A DNA stretch of 64,000 nt from Acidimicrobiia bacterium (GTDB taxonomy: Bacteria; Actinomycetota; Acidimicrobiia; Acidimicrobiales; SKKL01): contig JBAYRL010000006.1 of NCBI GenBank assembly GCA_041676705.1, forward strand, positions 50,943 through 114,942. The letters are read 5' to 3'. Positions within the stretch are counted from its first letter, which is position 1. Every line of letters begins with the position of its first letter. The notes beneath the pieces are model-generated. The model worked only from the letters and a program-made list of their open reading frames with translations. It was not told where the DNA came from and searched no databases. The translations under genes and the position numbers were made by a program. Shown here one piece after another: positions 42,042 through 49,928 of the stretch.

Positions 42042-42452
42042 CTATCGACCTATTTCTAGGGCTCGTTGATAAGCGTCGCGGGCCCGTTCAAAGACCGTCA
42101 CGTTGGCTTGATAGCCACGTTGCGCCAAAATCAATGCTGTCATTTGGTCGGAAAGGTTCATCTGGGGGCGTCGAACCATGCCCTCTTCATCGGCCATAGG
42201 GTTGTTGGGGTCATAAACCAGCTGCCCTTCCGCCGGACCGAATTCAATGTGGTCCACTTTCACCCCGGCCCCAATGGCATCGCGGCTGGCTTGGCGGGCC
42301 GAGACATGAACAAAGCGTTCCTGGAAGGCTGGTTCTGAGGTTGGCCGAACCGTGTTCACGTTGGCGACGTTGTCAGAAACAGCGTTGATCCAGGTTTTGA
42401 AAGCCGTCATACCCGTGGCGGTGACCGCCAATGAGGAAAACATTCCACTCAT
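42042..42452 (-). CDS. flgC: Flagellar proximal rod protein FlgC
   Basis: 136 residues. N-terminal helix FSSLAVTATGMTAFKTWINAVSDNVANVNTVRPTSEPAF with the ANxNTxRP... form of FlgC, and C-terminal MADEEGMVRRPQMNLSDQMTALILAQRGYQANVTVFERARDAYQRALEIGR, both read in segments. The VDHIEFGPAEGQLVYDPNNPMAD stretch is diagnostic of FlgC. Nine bases after flgB. Confidence 0.95.
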   Translation of the reverse strand: MSGMFSSLAVTATGMTAFKTWINAVSDNVANVNTVRPTSEPAFQERFVHVSARQASRDAIGAGVKVDHIEFGPAEGQLVYDPNNPMADEEGMVRRPQMNLSDQMTALILAQRGYQANVTVFERARDAYQRALEIGR

Positions 42453-42461
42453 GGCCGGTCC

Positions 42462-42809
42462 TTATTGTCCGCTGATAGCGCTTCGCAACAAGCGAAACTT
42501 CGAGTTCATAGCTTCAACCACTAGTTGGTGGCGAAGGGCTGTTTCGGTGAGTCCGACCATTTCTAGATCGACCGAAACGTTGTTGCCGTTCATACGGCCA
42601 GGCGCCGAAGTATTGGAAACGGTTGGCTGGGCTGCGGCCGGGTTGGCGTTGCCGATGGCTTTGCGCAACGACGCTTCGAAATCAACCTTTTTGGCTTTGT
42701 AATTCGGCGTTTCGATGTTGGCGATGTTGTCTTCGGCCACTTGACGGCGAAGATTGAGCCCGGCCAGCGACGCCTGCAAGCTTTGCATGGTTACGTCAGA
42801 GAGGATCAC
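42462..42809 (-). CDS. flgB: Flagellar proximal rod protein FlgB
   Basis: 115 residues. N-terminal part SDVTMQSLQASLAGLNLRRQVAEDNIANIETPNYKAKKVDFEASL and C-terminal VDLEMVGLTETALRHQLVVEAMNSKFRLLRSAI, read in parts, are those of FlgB. First gene of the long flgBC-fliEFGHIJ-fliK-flgDE operon, preceded by a 170-base gap that holds a sigma-28-type promoter. Confidence 0.95.
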   Translation of the reverse strand: MILSDVTMQSLQASLAGLNLRRQVAEDNIANIETPNYKAKKVDFEASLRKAIGNANPAAAQPTVSNTSAPGRMNGNNVSVDLEMVGLTETALRHQLVVEAMNSKFRLLRSAISGQ

Positions 42810-42913
42810 GGCCGAACCTCATGAACTGGAAGCATCACTAACCTCGCGACTTAAGAGAACGTTTCTCGCCGGTCCGTGGCGATGGTCGTGGAGCCTTCCT
42901 AGCTCGTTATGTC

Positions 42914-42940
42914 GTATCGGCCACTTGAAGCGGCTCTTTA
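42914..42940 (-). promoter_or_regulatory. Sigma-28 (FliA)-type promoter of the flgB operon
   Basis: On the minus strand TAAA, exactly 15 bases, then GCCGATAC. The -35 is perfect and the -10 differs from GCCGATAA only in the last base. It stands about 105 bases before the flgB ATG in the gap between the fliS-linked orf and flgB; nothing else is seen in that gap. Confidence 0.75.
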
Positions 42941-42979
42941 GGGTTTATCGAATAAAATTCCCAAATTAGGCCGCTTGGG

Positions 42980-43324
42980 CTAGGCGCTGTGATCGATAAG
43001 ACGTGGGGCTGGGGTATCACTCGGCGTGCTGATCGCCCGCTTGACCCGGCTATTGCGAGCACTGGTTTCACTTAGTTCAGTACCAATGGCATTACGCAAA
43101 GTTTCTAGGTGGCGTTGTGCTAGGTCTAGGTCAACCACCAGTTGTTGTGCTCGCGGCGCCAACGCTGCCGGTAAGGGGCCCAAACCTGTTGGTGGTTGCC
43201 AATTGAGCGCTGGCAGTTCAGGGTTTTCGTCATCTAGGGCTTGGCGCAGCTCACCGAGATCGGCTTGGAGCTCGTCTAAGGCGCTGTTCCATTGTTCGAT
43301 GTTCGCCTCGGCAGGGTTCGACAT
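42980..43324 (-). CDS. Small helical protein downstream of fliS, possible flagellar chaperone
   Basis: 114 residues from ATG 43324, four bases after the fliS stop. I recognise no family. The first half is helical with spaced Leu (IEQWNSALDELQADLGELRQALDD), followed by a Pro-rich link (PELPALNWQPPTGLGPLP) and a second helix (RAQQLVVDLDLAQRHLETLRNAIGTELSE). Size, helices and place behind fliD-fliS resemble FliT, the FliD chaperone, but sequence support is weak. The tail is basic and disordered. Confidence 0.6.
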   Translation of the reverse strand: MSNPAEANIEQWNSALDELQADLGELRQALDDENPELPALNWQPPTGLGPLPAALAPRAQQLVVDLDLAQRHLETLRNAIGTELSETSARNSRVKRAISTPSDTPAPRLIDHSA

Positions 43325-43328
43325 TGGG

Positions 43329-43763
43329 CTACCCGGCAACATCTAGAGTGCCCGTGCCTACCTTGGCGGCGTGAGCGGGGGTGGTCACGGCTTGGTAGGC
43401 CTCTTGCCAGGTAGCCAGCATGGGGGCCACTATTGAGCGGGCTTCCGCTACTTTGGCCTGCGATTTTTCTAGGTTGGCCTGCATTAAGAGGGTGGCCAGA
43501 TAGGTGTAAAGGCTGGCCATCTCTTCACCGCCTTCCCAAAGTTCGGGGTTTAGGGCGCTGTGCAATTCGGCCACGATGTCTTGGGCGTGGGCCAACGCCT
43601 CATGGGCGGCCGCAACGTTTCTGGGTTCACCAAGAGCGGTGTGGGCGTCGTCAATATCACGCAGCAGGCGCTCGTACAGCATGATTAGTAGGCGTTCTTG
43701 TGAAACGGTGCCTGTGCCGTCGGTTATAAATCTGTTGCGTACTGCGGCCTGGGCAGCGTACAT
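43329..43763 (-). CDS. fliS: Flagellin chaperone FliS
   Basis: 144 residues. Four-helix chaperone that keeps flagellin unfolded for export. The signature ERLLIMLYERLLRDIDDAHTAL lies at about 23-44, followed by HAQDIVAELHSALNPELWEGGEEMASLYTYLATLLMQANLEKSQAKVAEARSIVAPMLATWQEAY in consecutive helices. A tail of 20 residues is variable. In Bacillus FliS also helps FliW release from flagellin, which is relevant to the fliW-csrA pair here. Confidence 0.93.
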   Translation of the reverse strand: MYAAQAAVRNRFITDGTGTVSQERLLIMLYERLLRDIDDAHTALGEPRNVAAAHEALAHAQDIVAELHSALNPELWEGGEEMASLYTYLATLLMQANLEKSQAKVAEARSIVAPMLATWQEAYQAVTTPAHAAKVGTGTLDVAG

Positions 43764-43785
43764 GACGTTCCCTTCATCCCCTCAG

Positions 43786-45396
43786 TTACTTCTGGTTGTT
43801 GGCGTTCAAGCCAGCAAGTTGGCCCGAGAGCCATTGGCTTTGGTTGGCCAGTTGCCCAAGTAGTGTTTCTAAGGCGGTGTACTGGCGGCGTAAGGCGGTT
43901 TCACGTTTTTCTAAACGTAGCTCCCACGCTTCCACCTGGGTGTTTAGGTTTTTGATTCGGTTCTTACGTGCGTCTTCGGCACTGGTAAGTAATCCATCGA
44001 CCGGATCGAGGGCACGATTAGTGAAAGCCACAAGTCTCTTGGCAGCACCAGTGTTATACGTCACCGAACCTACGTTGGCGGTGTCGTTGGTGTTGGGGTC
44101 AGGTAGAGCTCCGGCCGCCACGTTGACGGCCAAGCCACCTAGGCGGTTGTGCAAAGCCGACATTGAGATGCGCAGCGAGCCATCGTCGTTTACTTTTACT
44201 TCGGCAGCTTCTCCGTCGATGGTGGCGGTATAACCACCTTCACCGTCGCCGGTGACGTTTATTTCGTAGGTTCCGGCTTGGGTCCGCCAACCGGCGTATT
44301 CAAAGCTGACGTCGCCGGTAGTGCTGGTCGTTTCGCTGAATAAGGCTTCTACAGCGGCTGGGTCGTTGTTGTAAGCGGCTTTGAATTTCGCTTCGTCGAA
44401 GCTAAAGGTGCCGTCTCGGTTTAGTTCTAGGCCAGCCAAGCCCACCGTGCCGAGTTCTGAGCCGGCAACCAGGCCCGTAACGGCGCTGACCAGGCTTTGG
44501 CTTAGTGAACGGACGGTGGCATCGCCGGTGAGTGATGACCGCTGGTTGGTTTCGGGGTCGTATCCGGTGCGCAGCTTCATTTCCGCCACCGCACCATTTA
44601 ACGCCTCTACCAGGGCTTTAACCTTGCTGGTGATACCATCGATGTCGCGTTCCATGCCAATGGTAACCGGCGTTGCCGACACGTCTTTGAGGGTGATCGA
44701 TACGCCGTCGATTAGATCGTCGATCACATTGGAAGATCGAGTGATTTGTATGGTGCCCATCTCTAAGAGGGCGTCTTGGGCTTGGCTGGTGACTTCGAAA
44801 TCGTGATCCCAACCTTCAGTTTCAACACTGAAACCGTTGGCGACCCCGGTATCTTTGGCGGTCAGCACCACCCGGTATTCGCCGGGGGCCACTTGCACGG
44901 CACTAGCTCGCACGTTGAGGCTAGAATCAGAGTTGATGGCAAGAATTAGGTCGCTAACCGATTCGATGGGCGGTTGGGCCTCACTCGAGTCGAAAGTGTG
45001 TCCGTTAGCGGAAATTCTTATGGCTCTGGCGCCTAGAGGATCGTTAAGACTAGCAAAGGTGTCTTTCGATGATTGCGCCATGGCTTTGGCGAGCTGGGTG
45101 ACGCTAAGGCTTGTTGAGCCGAGGGTGGCTCCGGCCTTGGTGGCTGTTACCGCCATTACGTCGGGTTTAGACGAGGTAACTTTCACCGCCTGCCAAGCTT
45201 GCGAGGTACTTAAAGCATCGGCGGCGGTGCGAATGCCTGAGATCTTGGTACGAATGGAAGCGTAGGCGTCGAGGCCTTGTTGAATAGTCGATACTTGGTT
45301 CTTAAGAAGGGTTTGAGGTATCGCCTCAACCTGCATAAGGCCTTTAATTATTTCGGTTGTGTTTAGGCCCGATGCTAGGCCATCGATATAGCTCAT
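43786..45396 (-). CDS. fliD: Flagellar filament cap protein FliD
   Basis: 536 residues. N-terminal FliD domain (IDGLASGLNTTEIIKGLMQVEAIPQTLLKNQVSTIQQGLDAY, in two parts) and C-terminal domain with FTNRALDPVDGLLTSAEDARKNRIKNLNTQVEAWELRLEKRETALRRQYTALETLLGQL, also in parts, mark the cap protein. The middle, with its beta-rich domains, is variable. AAAGGAGCGG ribosome site before the ATG. It follows fliC after a strong terminator, so it is read either by read-through or its own promoter. Confidence 0.93.
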   Translation of the reverse strand: MSYIDGLASGLNTTEIIKGLMQVEAIPQTLLKNQVSTIQQGLDAYASIRTKISGIRTAADALSTSQAWQAVKVTSSKPDVMAVTATKAGATLGSTSLSVTQLAKAMAQSSKDTFASLNDPLGARAIRISANGHTFDSSEAQPPIESVSDLILAINSDSSLNVRASAVQVAPGEYRVVLTAKDTGVANGFSVETEGWDHDFEVTSQAQDALLEMGTIQITRSSNVIDDLIDGVSITLKDVSATPVTIGMERDIDGITSKVKALVEALNGAVAEMKLRTGYDPETNQRSSLTGDATVRSLSQSLVSAVTGLVAGSELGTVGLAGLELNRDGTFSFDEAKFKAAYNNDPAAVEALFSETTSTTGDVSFEYAGWRTQAGTYEINVTGDGEGGYTATIDGEAAEVKVNDDGSLRISMSALHNRLGGLAVNVAAGALPDPNTNDTANVGSVTYNTGAAKRLVAFTNRALDPVDGLLTSAEDARKNRIKNLNTQVEAWELRLEKRETALRRQYTALETLLGQLANQSQWLSGQLAGLNANNQK

Positions 45397-45426
45397 TACC
45401 GCTCCTTTGAGACCCTTATAGCCATA

Positions 45427-45459
45427 AAGGGTGGGTAGCCGCTATGGCCACCCACCCTT
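45427..45459 (-). terminator. Intrinsic terminator of fliC
   Basis: On the minus strand AAGGGTGGGTGGCC pairs with GGCTACCCACCCTT (14 bp, one G-T wobble) around a 5-base loop, then TTTATGG. It lies about 30 bases after the fliC stop and just before fliD, as expected for a highly expressed flagellin gene cut off from its downstream neighbours. Confidence 0.85.
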
Positions 45460-45489
45460 GGTGTGCTAATTCACTTAGGCGTACCTAAT

Positions 45490-46695
45490 TTAGCGGAGTA
45501 GGCCCAATACGCTTTGTGGCAATTGGTTAGCCTGGCCCAACATCGCAGTACCGGCCTGCAGCAAGATTTGGTGACGAGTGAAGCTCACCATTTCAAGCGC
45601 CATGTCAGTGTCACGGATACGAGACTCCGAAGCGGCTAGGTTCTCGGTGGTCACCTGCAGGTTGTTGATGGTTGACTCAAACCGGTTCTGCACCGCACCT
45701 AGCTGACCACGCATATCAGATACCGAAGCGATGGCAGCATCCATGGTGTCAATGAAGGTAGAAGCATTTTGAGCCGTTAGAACGTCTCCACTTATACCAT
45801 TTGTCGCCAAGGTTAAGAGGTCGACGCTCTTGATCGCAATGGTTTCACCCGAGTTGGCACCCACCTGGAACAGAGCTTCATCACCCTTAGCGTTTGCGCT
45901 AGTGGATGTGCCCAGGTTGACCCCGTTTGCGCCTAGTAGGTTTCCTCCCAGTGTGAAGTTGTCGCCATCATCAAGTGTCTGCTCAACCGTAACGGTAAGG
46001 TCGGCATCCTTGTTAAATCCGGCTGCAACGCTCAATTTGTTTGCTAGGTCTTCTTCTCCTGCCGAGACTAACGCCCCTCGCAACTTGTTTTGAACCTGTT
46101 GAGCAAAATCATTCGCATCAGCGAAGGTATGCCCATCGGCAAAAGTCGCCGTATAAGTGGTGCCACCAACAGTAATCGAAACGGTATCGTTGGCAGTGGC
46201 TGGAGTGTCATCAATGGTAAAGCTGCTAAAATCTACCGCATCACCCGTTGCTTCAAGCTTCGCTGGTGTAGCACCAAAACTGCCATCTAGAAGCGCCTGA
46301 GTCCCAAATTTGGTAGTCTCAGCAATACGTTTAATCTCACCCTTCAATTCGGTGATTTCGTTATCCGCTGCGGTACGAGCAGCGGTGTCGTTCGAAGCGT
46401 TTACTGATTGGTTAGCCAGGGTACGCATACGATCCAACATGGCGTGGACTTCGTTTAGGGCACCTTCAGCGGTTTGTACAACTGAGATACCGTCTTGGGC
46501 GTTACGGGTAGCCTGGCGCAAACCCGAAACTTGGGCTCGCAGGCCTTGGCTAATTACCAAACCGGCGGCGTCGTCGGCGGCACGGTTAATACGGAAACCC
46601 GATGAAAGCTTTTCAAGGCTTTTACCCATAACCGTGTTGGTCATAGATAGGTTTCGGTATGAGTTAAAAGCTGCGATGTTTTGGTTAATACGCAT
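45490..46695 (-). CDS. fliC: Flagellin
   Basis: 401 residues. Conserved D0/D1 N-terminus: MRINQNIAAFNSYRNLSM, LEKLSSGFRINRAADDAAGL and QDGISVVQTAEGALNEVHAMLDRMRTLANQS. Conserved C-terminus: MRGQLGAVQNRFESTINNLQVTTENLAASESRIRDTDMALEMVSFTRHQIL, then AGTAMLGQANQLPQSVLGLLR, shown here in parts. The variable surface domain (about 150-290) is of moderate size. It is the filament subunit. A sigma-28-type promoter, a leader with two GGA hairpins and its own terminator flank it, so it should be both transcriptionally and CsrA-controlled. Confidence 0.97.
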   Translation of the reverse strand: MRINQNIAAFNSYRNLSMTNTVMGKSLEKLSSGFRINRAADDAAGLVISQGLRAQVSGLRQATRNAQDGISVVQTAEGALNEVHAMLDRMRTLANQSVNASNDTAARTAADNEITELKGEIKRIAETTKFGTQALLDGSFGATPAKLEATGDAVDFSSFTIDDTPATANDTVSITVGGTTYTATFADGHTFADANDFAQQVQNKLRGALVSAGEEDLANKLSVAAGFNKDADLTVTVEQTLDDGDNFTLGGNLLGANGVNLGTSTSANAKGDEALFQVGANSGETIAIKSVDLLTLATNGISGDVLTAQNASTFIDTMDAAIASVSDMRGQLGAVQNRFESTINNLQVTTENLAASESRIRDTDMALEMVSFTRHQILLQAGTAMLGQANQLPQSVLGLLR

Positions 46696-46696
46696 T

Positions 46697-46724
46697 GTTC
46701 CTATTTCCTCCGTGATTTCGGAAC
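46697..46724 (-). promoter_or_regulatory. fliC leader hairpin with ribosome site in the loop (candidate CsrA site 2)
   Basis: On the minus strand GTTCC pairs with GGAAC (5 bp), the loop holding GAAATCACGGAGGAAATA, i.e. the GGAGG ribosome site. A second GGA forms the 3' arm just before the ATG. CsrA dimers bind two such GGA sites and block ribosomes; this resembles the two-site hag leader of Bacillus subtilis. Confidence 0.5.
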
Positions 46725-46757
46725 TTGGCTACCGGCTCATAAGAATCCGGAGCCGTA

Positions 46758-46770
46758 TCACTTCCTGTGA
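46758..46770 (-). promoter_or_regulatory. fliC leader hairpin TCAC-AGGAA-GTGA (candidate CsrA site 1)
   Basis: On the minus strand TCAC pairs with GTGA around the 5-base loop AGGAA, placing GGA in a hairpin loop as CsrA prefers. It lies right after the predicted start of the fliC transcript and about 55 bases upstream of the second GGA hairpin. Confidence 0.5.
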
Positions 46771-46778
46771 CACACAAA

Positions 46779-46805
46779 CGATCGGAGCTCATCAAGGCGA
46801 ATTAA
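46779..46805 (-). promoter_or_regulatory. Sigma-28 (FliA)-type promoter of fliC
   Basis: On the minus strand TTAA, 15 bases, then TCCGATCG. The -10 has the CCGAT core shared by the other four sites. The start of transcription would fall near 46772, giving a leader of about 77 bases. Confidence 0.6.
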
Positions 46806-46826
46806 GGATTTGGTGAAAGATTTTCT

Positions 46827-46853
46827 TAAATTCCGCTGGAAATGGGCCGATCG
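46827..46853 (+). promoter_or_regulatory. Sigma-28 (FliA)-type promoter of flgN-flgK-flgL
   Basis: TAAA (46827-46830), exactly 15 bases, then GCCGATCG (46846-46853). It faces away from the fliC promoter; the two -35 boxes are 21 bases apart. It stands about 78 bases before the flgN ATG. Confidence 0.7.
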
Positions 46854-46931
46854 ACCCACCGATAGCCAAAAAGGCCATAAACAAAGCCCGGAAAACCTCA
46901 TCTTTAGAGCTCGCGGGCCGATAGAGACTTC

Positions 46932-47441
46932 ATGTCTATGCTTCGCGCCGAAGAGCAGCTAGGGCAGCTGAGCCAAACCTTATGGCACCAACGTCGATTG
47001 GTAGAGCTTTTGCTGTACCGACTAGAGACACAACAATTGGTGCTGGCCGCCAACCGTACCCGTTGGGTTGACCAAGCCTCTCGCGATGTGGAAGACGCCA
47101 TTACCGCTCTTCGAAACGAAGAACTATTACGAGCCACCCAGGTAGCAGCCGTGGCCCCATCTCTAGGTGTTGCAGCCGATGCCAGCCTTTCCGAACTGGC
47201 AGCGGCCGCTGGCGAGCCTTGGCGACAGATCTTGCGTGATCATCAAACCAGCTTCCTCACTCTTATTGCCTCTATAGAGTCGGTAAGTCGAGACAATCGT
47301 GAACTTTTGGCCCAAGGCTTGGAAGACACCCGTAACTTTATGGCTCGCCTCACCAAGACCCCTTCACTAGATGGCTATTCGCCGGAAGGCACCGGAACCA
47401 GGGCCACCGCACGGCCCACCATGGTGGATTGGGACGTGTAA
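46932..47441 (+). CDS. flgN: FlgN-like flagellar chaperone
   Basis: 169 residues, helical. The pattern LWHQRRLVELLLYRLETQQLVLAANRTRWVDQASRDVEDAI with basic N-terminal helix, followed by a long helix near 110-145 (ILRDHQTSFLTLIASIESVSRDNRELLAQGLEDTRNFM, in parts), fits FlgN, which escorts the hook-filament junction proteins. The immediately following flgK and flgL are its expected clients; flgK starts on the base after the flgN stop. Confidence 0.8.
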   Translation: MSMLRAEEQLGQLSQTLWHQRRLVELLLYRLETQQLVLAANRTRWVDQASRDVEDAITALRNEELLRATQVAAVAPSLGVAADASLSELAAAAGEPWRQILRDHQTSFLTLIASIESVSRDNRELLAQGLEDTRNFMARLTKTPSLDGYSPEGTGTRATARPTMVDWDV

Positions 47442-48902
47442 ATGTCTAACTTCTCCGCACTCCAAACTGCATTATCAGGGCTTATCTCGCACCAACAGGC
47501 CCTACAAACCGCCGGGCACAACGCCGCAAACGCCGCGACCGCAGGTTTCAGCCGACAACGGGTAGACCTAATGTCGGCCGGTGGTGGGGTGGTGCCCGCC
47601 GTTTGGTCAAAGTCTGATGGCATTGGCAACGGTGTGAAAGTAGCGGGCCTGATTCGTATTCGCGACGAGTTCTTAGAAGCCCGAGCTTTAAACGAAATCG
47701 GCAAAGGCGCTTCTCTCACGGTCCAACACTCAGTGGCCTCTCGTATTGAGATGATCTTCCCCGAACCAAGTGACGTGGGTATTGCCCACCAACTGGCCGA
47801 ACTTTGGGGCGCTTTCGACGATTTGGCCAACCAACCTGGTGCTCAAGCCCCCCGCATTGCACTCTTAGAACGTGCCCGCACTGTTACCGATGAGCTAAAT
47901 CGTGGTGCTACCGAGCTGCACAACCTGCACCGCTCTTCAGTGGACCAAGCCAACGCCCTAGTGCATGAAGTGAACGCCACCGTAGCTCGGGTAGCCGAGC
48001 TAAACGGAGCTATTCGAAACGCAACAGCCGCCGGTCTAAGCCCGCACGATTTAGCCGACCAACGTGACCGCCTAATTGAAAGACTCGGTGAAATAGCTGG
48101 TGTGACTACCCGCGCTGGCGAGCTTGGCACCATGGATGTGTATCTAGGCGGCAGCGCTCTAGTCAGGGGCGATCGGTTTGAAGAACTAGCCCTCGTCGAC
48201 ACCGATGCCACGCCCCCCGGGGGCACACCCGACCCTAATGCGCCCGAGCTGCATCGATATAGCGTGCAGTGGGCTAAAGATGGTTACCCGGCCATCGTAA
48301 CTAGCGGCGAAATAGGCGGTCTGCTTGAGGCCACCAATGTGATGGTGCCCCATTATTTAGATGAACTAAACGCCGTGGCCGCCGCCCTAGCTAGTCATGT
48401 AAATAGTGTGCACCAAAGCGGTTTCGACCTTGATGGAACCGCCGGGGAAGACTTCTTTGTGGGCGATGCCAGCGGCGTAGGGGCCATGAATATAAAGGTC
48501 AATCCGGCCCTTCAAAGCGACCCCAACAAAATTGCAGCTGCTAGCGCCGACGCCAACGATCCTTCTCAATCGGCAGGAACTCTTGACGCTGGCAACGCTA
48601 CGGCCTTAGCGAAACTTGGTGAGCGAGGGCTATATCCGAACGGGCCTGATGCCCTCTATAGCCGGCTCATCGGTGGCCTAGGTATCGAAACCCAGGCTCT
48701 AGCACGACGAAATGCCATACAAATCGAGGTCACATCGCAGGTTGATATGGCCCGTGAAAGTGTGAAAGGCGTAAATATCGACGAAGAAATGGTGGCCATG
48801 GTGCAAGCCCAACACGCTTATGCCGCTTCGGCTCGATTGATGACCGCCATTGACGAAATGCTTCAAACCCTTATTCACAGCACTGGCTTGGTGGGACGCT
48901 AG
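47442..48902 (+). CDS. flgK: Flagellar hook-associated protein 1 FlgK
   Basis: 486 residues. N-terminal helix FSALQTALSGLISHQQALQTAGHNAANAATAGFSRQRVDL (in two parts) and VDQANALVHEVNATVARVAELNGAI are the junction protein pattern; the C-terminal end GVNIDEEMVAMVQAQHAYAASARLMTAIDEMLQTLIHSTG is typical of FlgK. It joins hook to filament with FlgL. The start directly abuts flgN and flgL follows after 30 bases with AGGAACG as ribosome site. Confidence 0.95.
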   Translation: MSNFSALQTALSGLISHQQALQTAGHNAANAATAGFSRQRVDLMSAGGGVVPAVWSKSDGIGNGVKVAGLIRIRDEFLEARALNEIGKGASLTVQHSVASRIEMIFPEPSDVGIAHQLAELWGAFDDLANQPGAQAPRIALLERARTVTDELNRGATELHNLHRSSVDQANALVHEVNATVARVAELNGAIRNATAAGLSPHDLADQRDRLIERLGEIAGVTTRAGELGTMDVYLGGSALVRGDRFEELALVDTDATPPGGTPDPNAPELHRYSVQWAKDGYPAIVTSGEIGGLLEATNVMVPHYLDELNAVAAALASHVNSVHQSGFDLDGTAGEDFFVGDASGVGAMNIKVNPALQSDPNKIAAASADANDPSQSAGTLDAGNATALAKLGERGLYPNGPDALYSRLIGGLGIETQALARRNAIQIEVTSQVDMARESVKGVNIDEEMVAMVQAQHAYAASARLMTAIDEMLQTLIHSTGLVGR

Positions 48903-48932
48903 GGCAACACGAGGCAACCCGAGGAACGAACC

Positions 48933-49862
48933 ATGAACCGAGTAACCAACATGTCAAGCAGCAAAATGCTGCTCAACAACATCAACGCCAAAGCTCGTTC
49001 CCTGGTTGGGGCCCAAGAACGAATCGCTTCGGGCAAGCAAATTCAGCGCCCATCCGACAACCCAGCCCAAGTACTCTCGGCGCTCGACTACCGTGGTCAA
49101 CTTCGACGCAATGAACAACAAGAACGTAACTCGAACGACGCCCGAACCTGGCTTGATTCCGCCGACCGGGCCTTAACCCACACCGTTGAGCGAACCGAAC
49201 GAATTCGTAGTTTGATGCTGGGTGCCTTGAACGCATCTTCCGGCCACCAAGCTCGCATGGCCTACGCCGCCGAAATCGACACCATTCGTGAAGAACTGCT
49301 ACAAACCTCCAACACTCAACACCTGTCGAGGCCAATATTTTCGGGCACCGAGGGTGTGGCCGACGCCTACGATGCCGACGGGTACTATCTCGGCAATGCC
49401 GGCGTAGTGGAACGCAACGTGGCTGACGGTGTCACCATCCAAGTGAACCGCTCGGGCCCAGCGGTCTTTGGCGATGAGGCCACGCCCGCCAACCCAGGTG
49501 ACGCTTTAACTACCAATGAGCTGCTTGATGGCAACCTTTTTCAGGTGCTAACTGGCATTTCAGAAGCTTTGCGCAGCGGCGATATGGAAGCAGCTAGTGC
49601 TGGTCTCACCAAGCTCGACGCCGCCACCGATCGCATTGAGGCCGCCCAGGTGGAGCTAGGTGCCAGGTCCCGCCAGGTAGAAGAAATTGGTTTTCGAAAT
49701 TTAGAGATAAATGTTCAACTTAAGGCCGCTTTGGCCGAAGTTGAAGATATTGATATGGCCGAATCGCTAATCGAAGTTCAAGTACAAGAAATGGCCTATC
49801 AAGCTGCGCTTTCAGTCACCGGCAAAGTTATTCAACCAACTTTGCTTGACTTCCTACGCTGA
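48933..49862 (+). CDS. flgL: Flagellar hook-associated protein 3 FlgL
   Basis: 309 residues, flagellin-like. N-terminus RVTNMSSSKMLLNNINAKARSLVGAQERIASGKQIQRPSDNPAQVLSALDYR (in parts) and C-terminus ALAEVEDIDMAESLIEVQVQEMAYQAALSVTGKVIQPTLLDFLR, also in parts, fit FlgL and end with the LLDFL-like motif of the family. It is the second junction protein between FlgK and flagellin. Confidence 0.94.
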   Translation: MNRVTNMSSSKMLLNNINAKARSLVGAQERIASGKQIQRPSDNPAQVLSALDYRGQLRRNEQQERNSNDARTWLDSADRALTHTVERTERIRSLMLGALNASSGHQARMAYAAEIDTIREELLQTSNTQHLSRPIFSGTEGVADAYDADGYYLGNAGVVERNVADGVTIQVNRSGPAVFGDEATPANPGDALTTNELLDGNLFQVLTGISEALRSGDMEAASAGLTKLDAATDRIEAAQVELGARSRQVEEIGFRNLEINVQLKAALAEVEDIDMAESLIEVQVQEMAYQAALSVTGKVIQPTLLDFLR

Positions 49863-49928
49863 GGAAGCACGCCAACTATTAACGTGGGCCTACCCAAACG
49901 CTAAAGCCCGTATTCTCAAGGAGTACTT

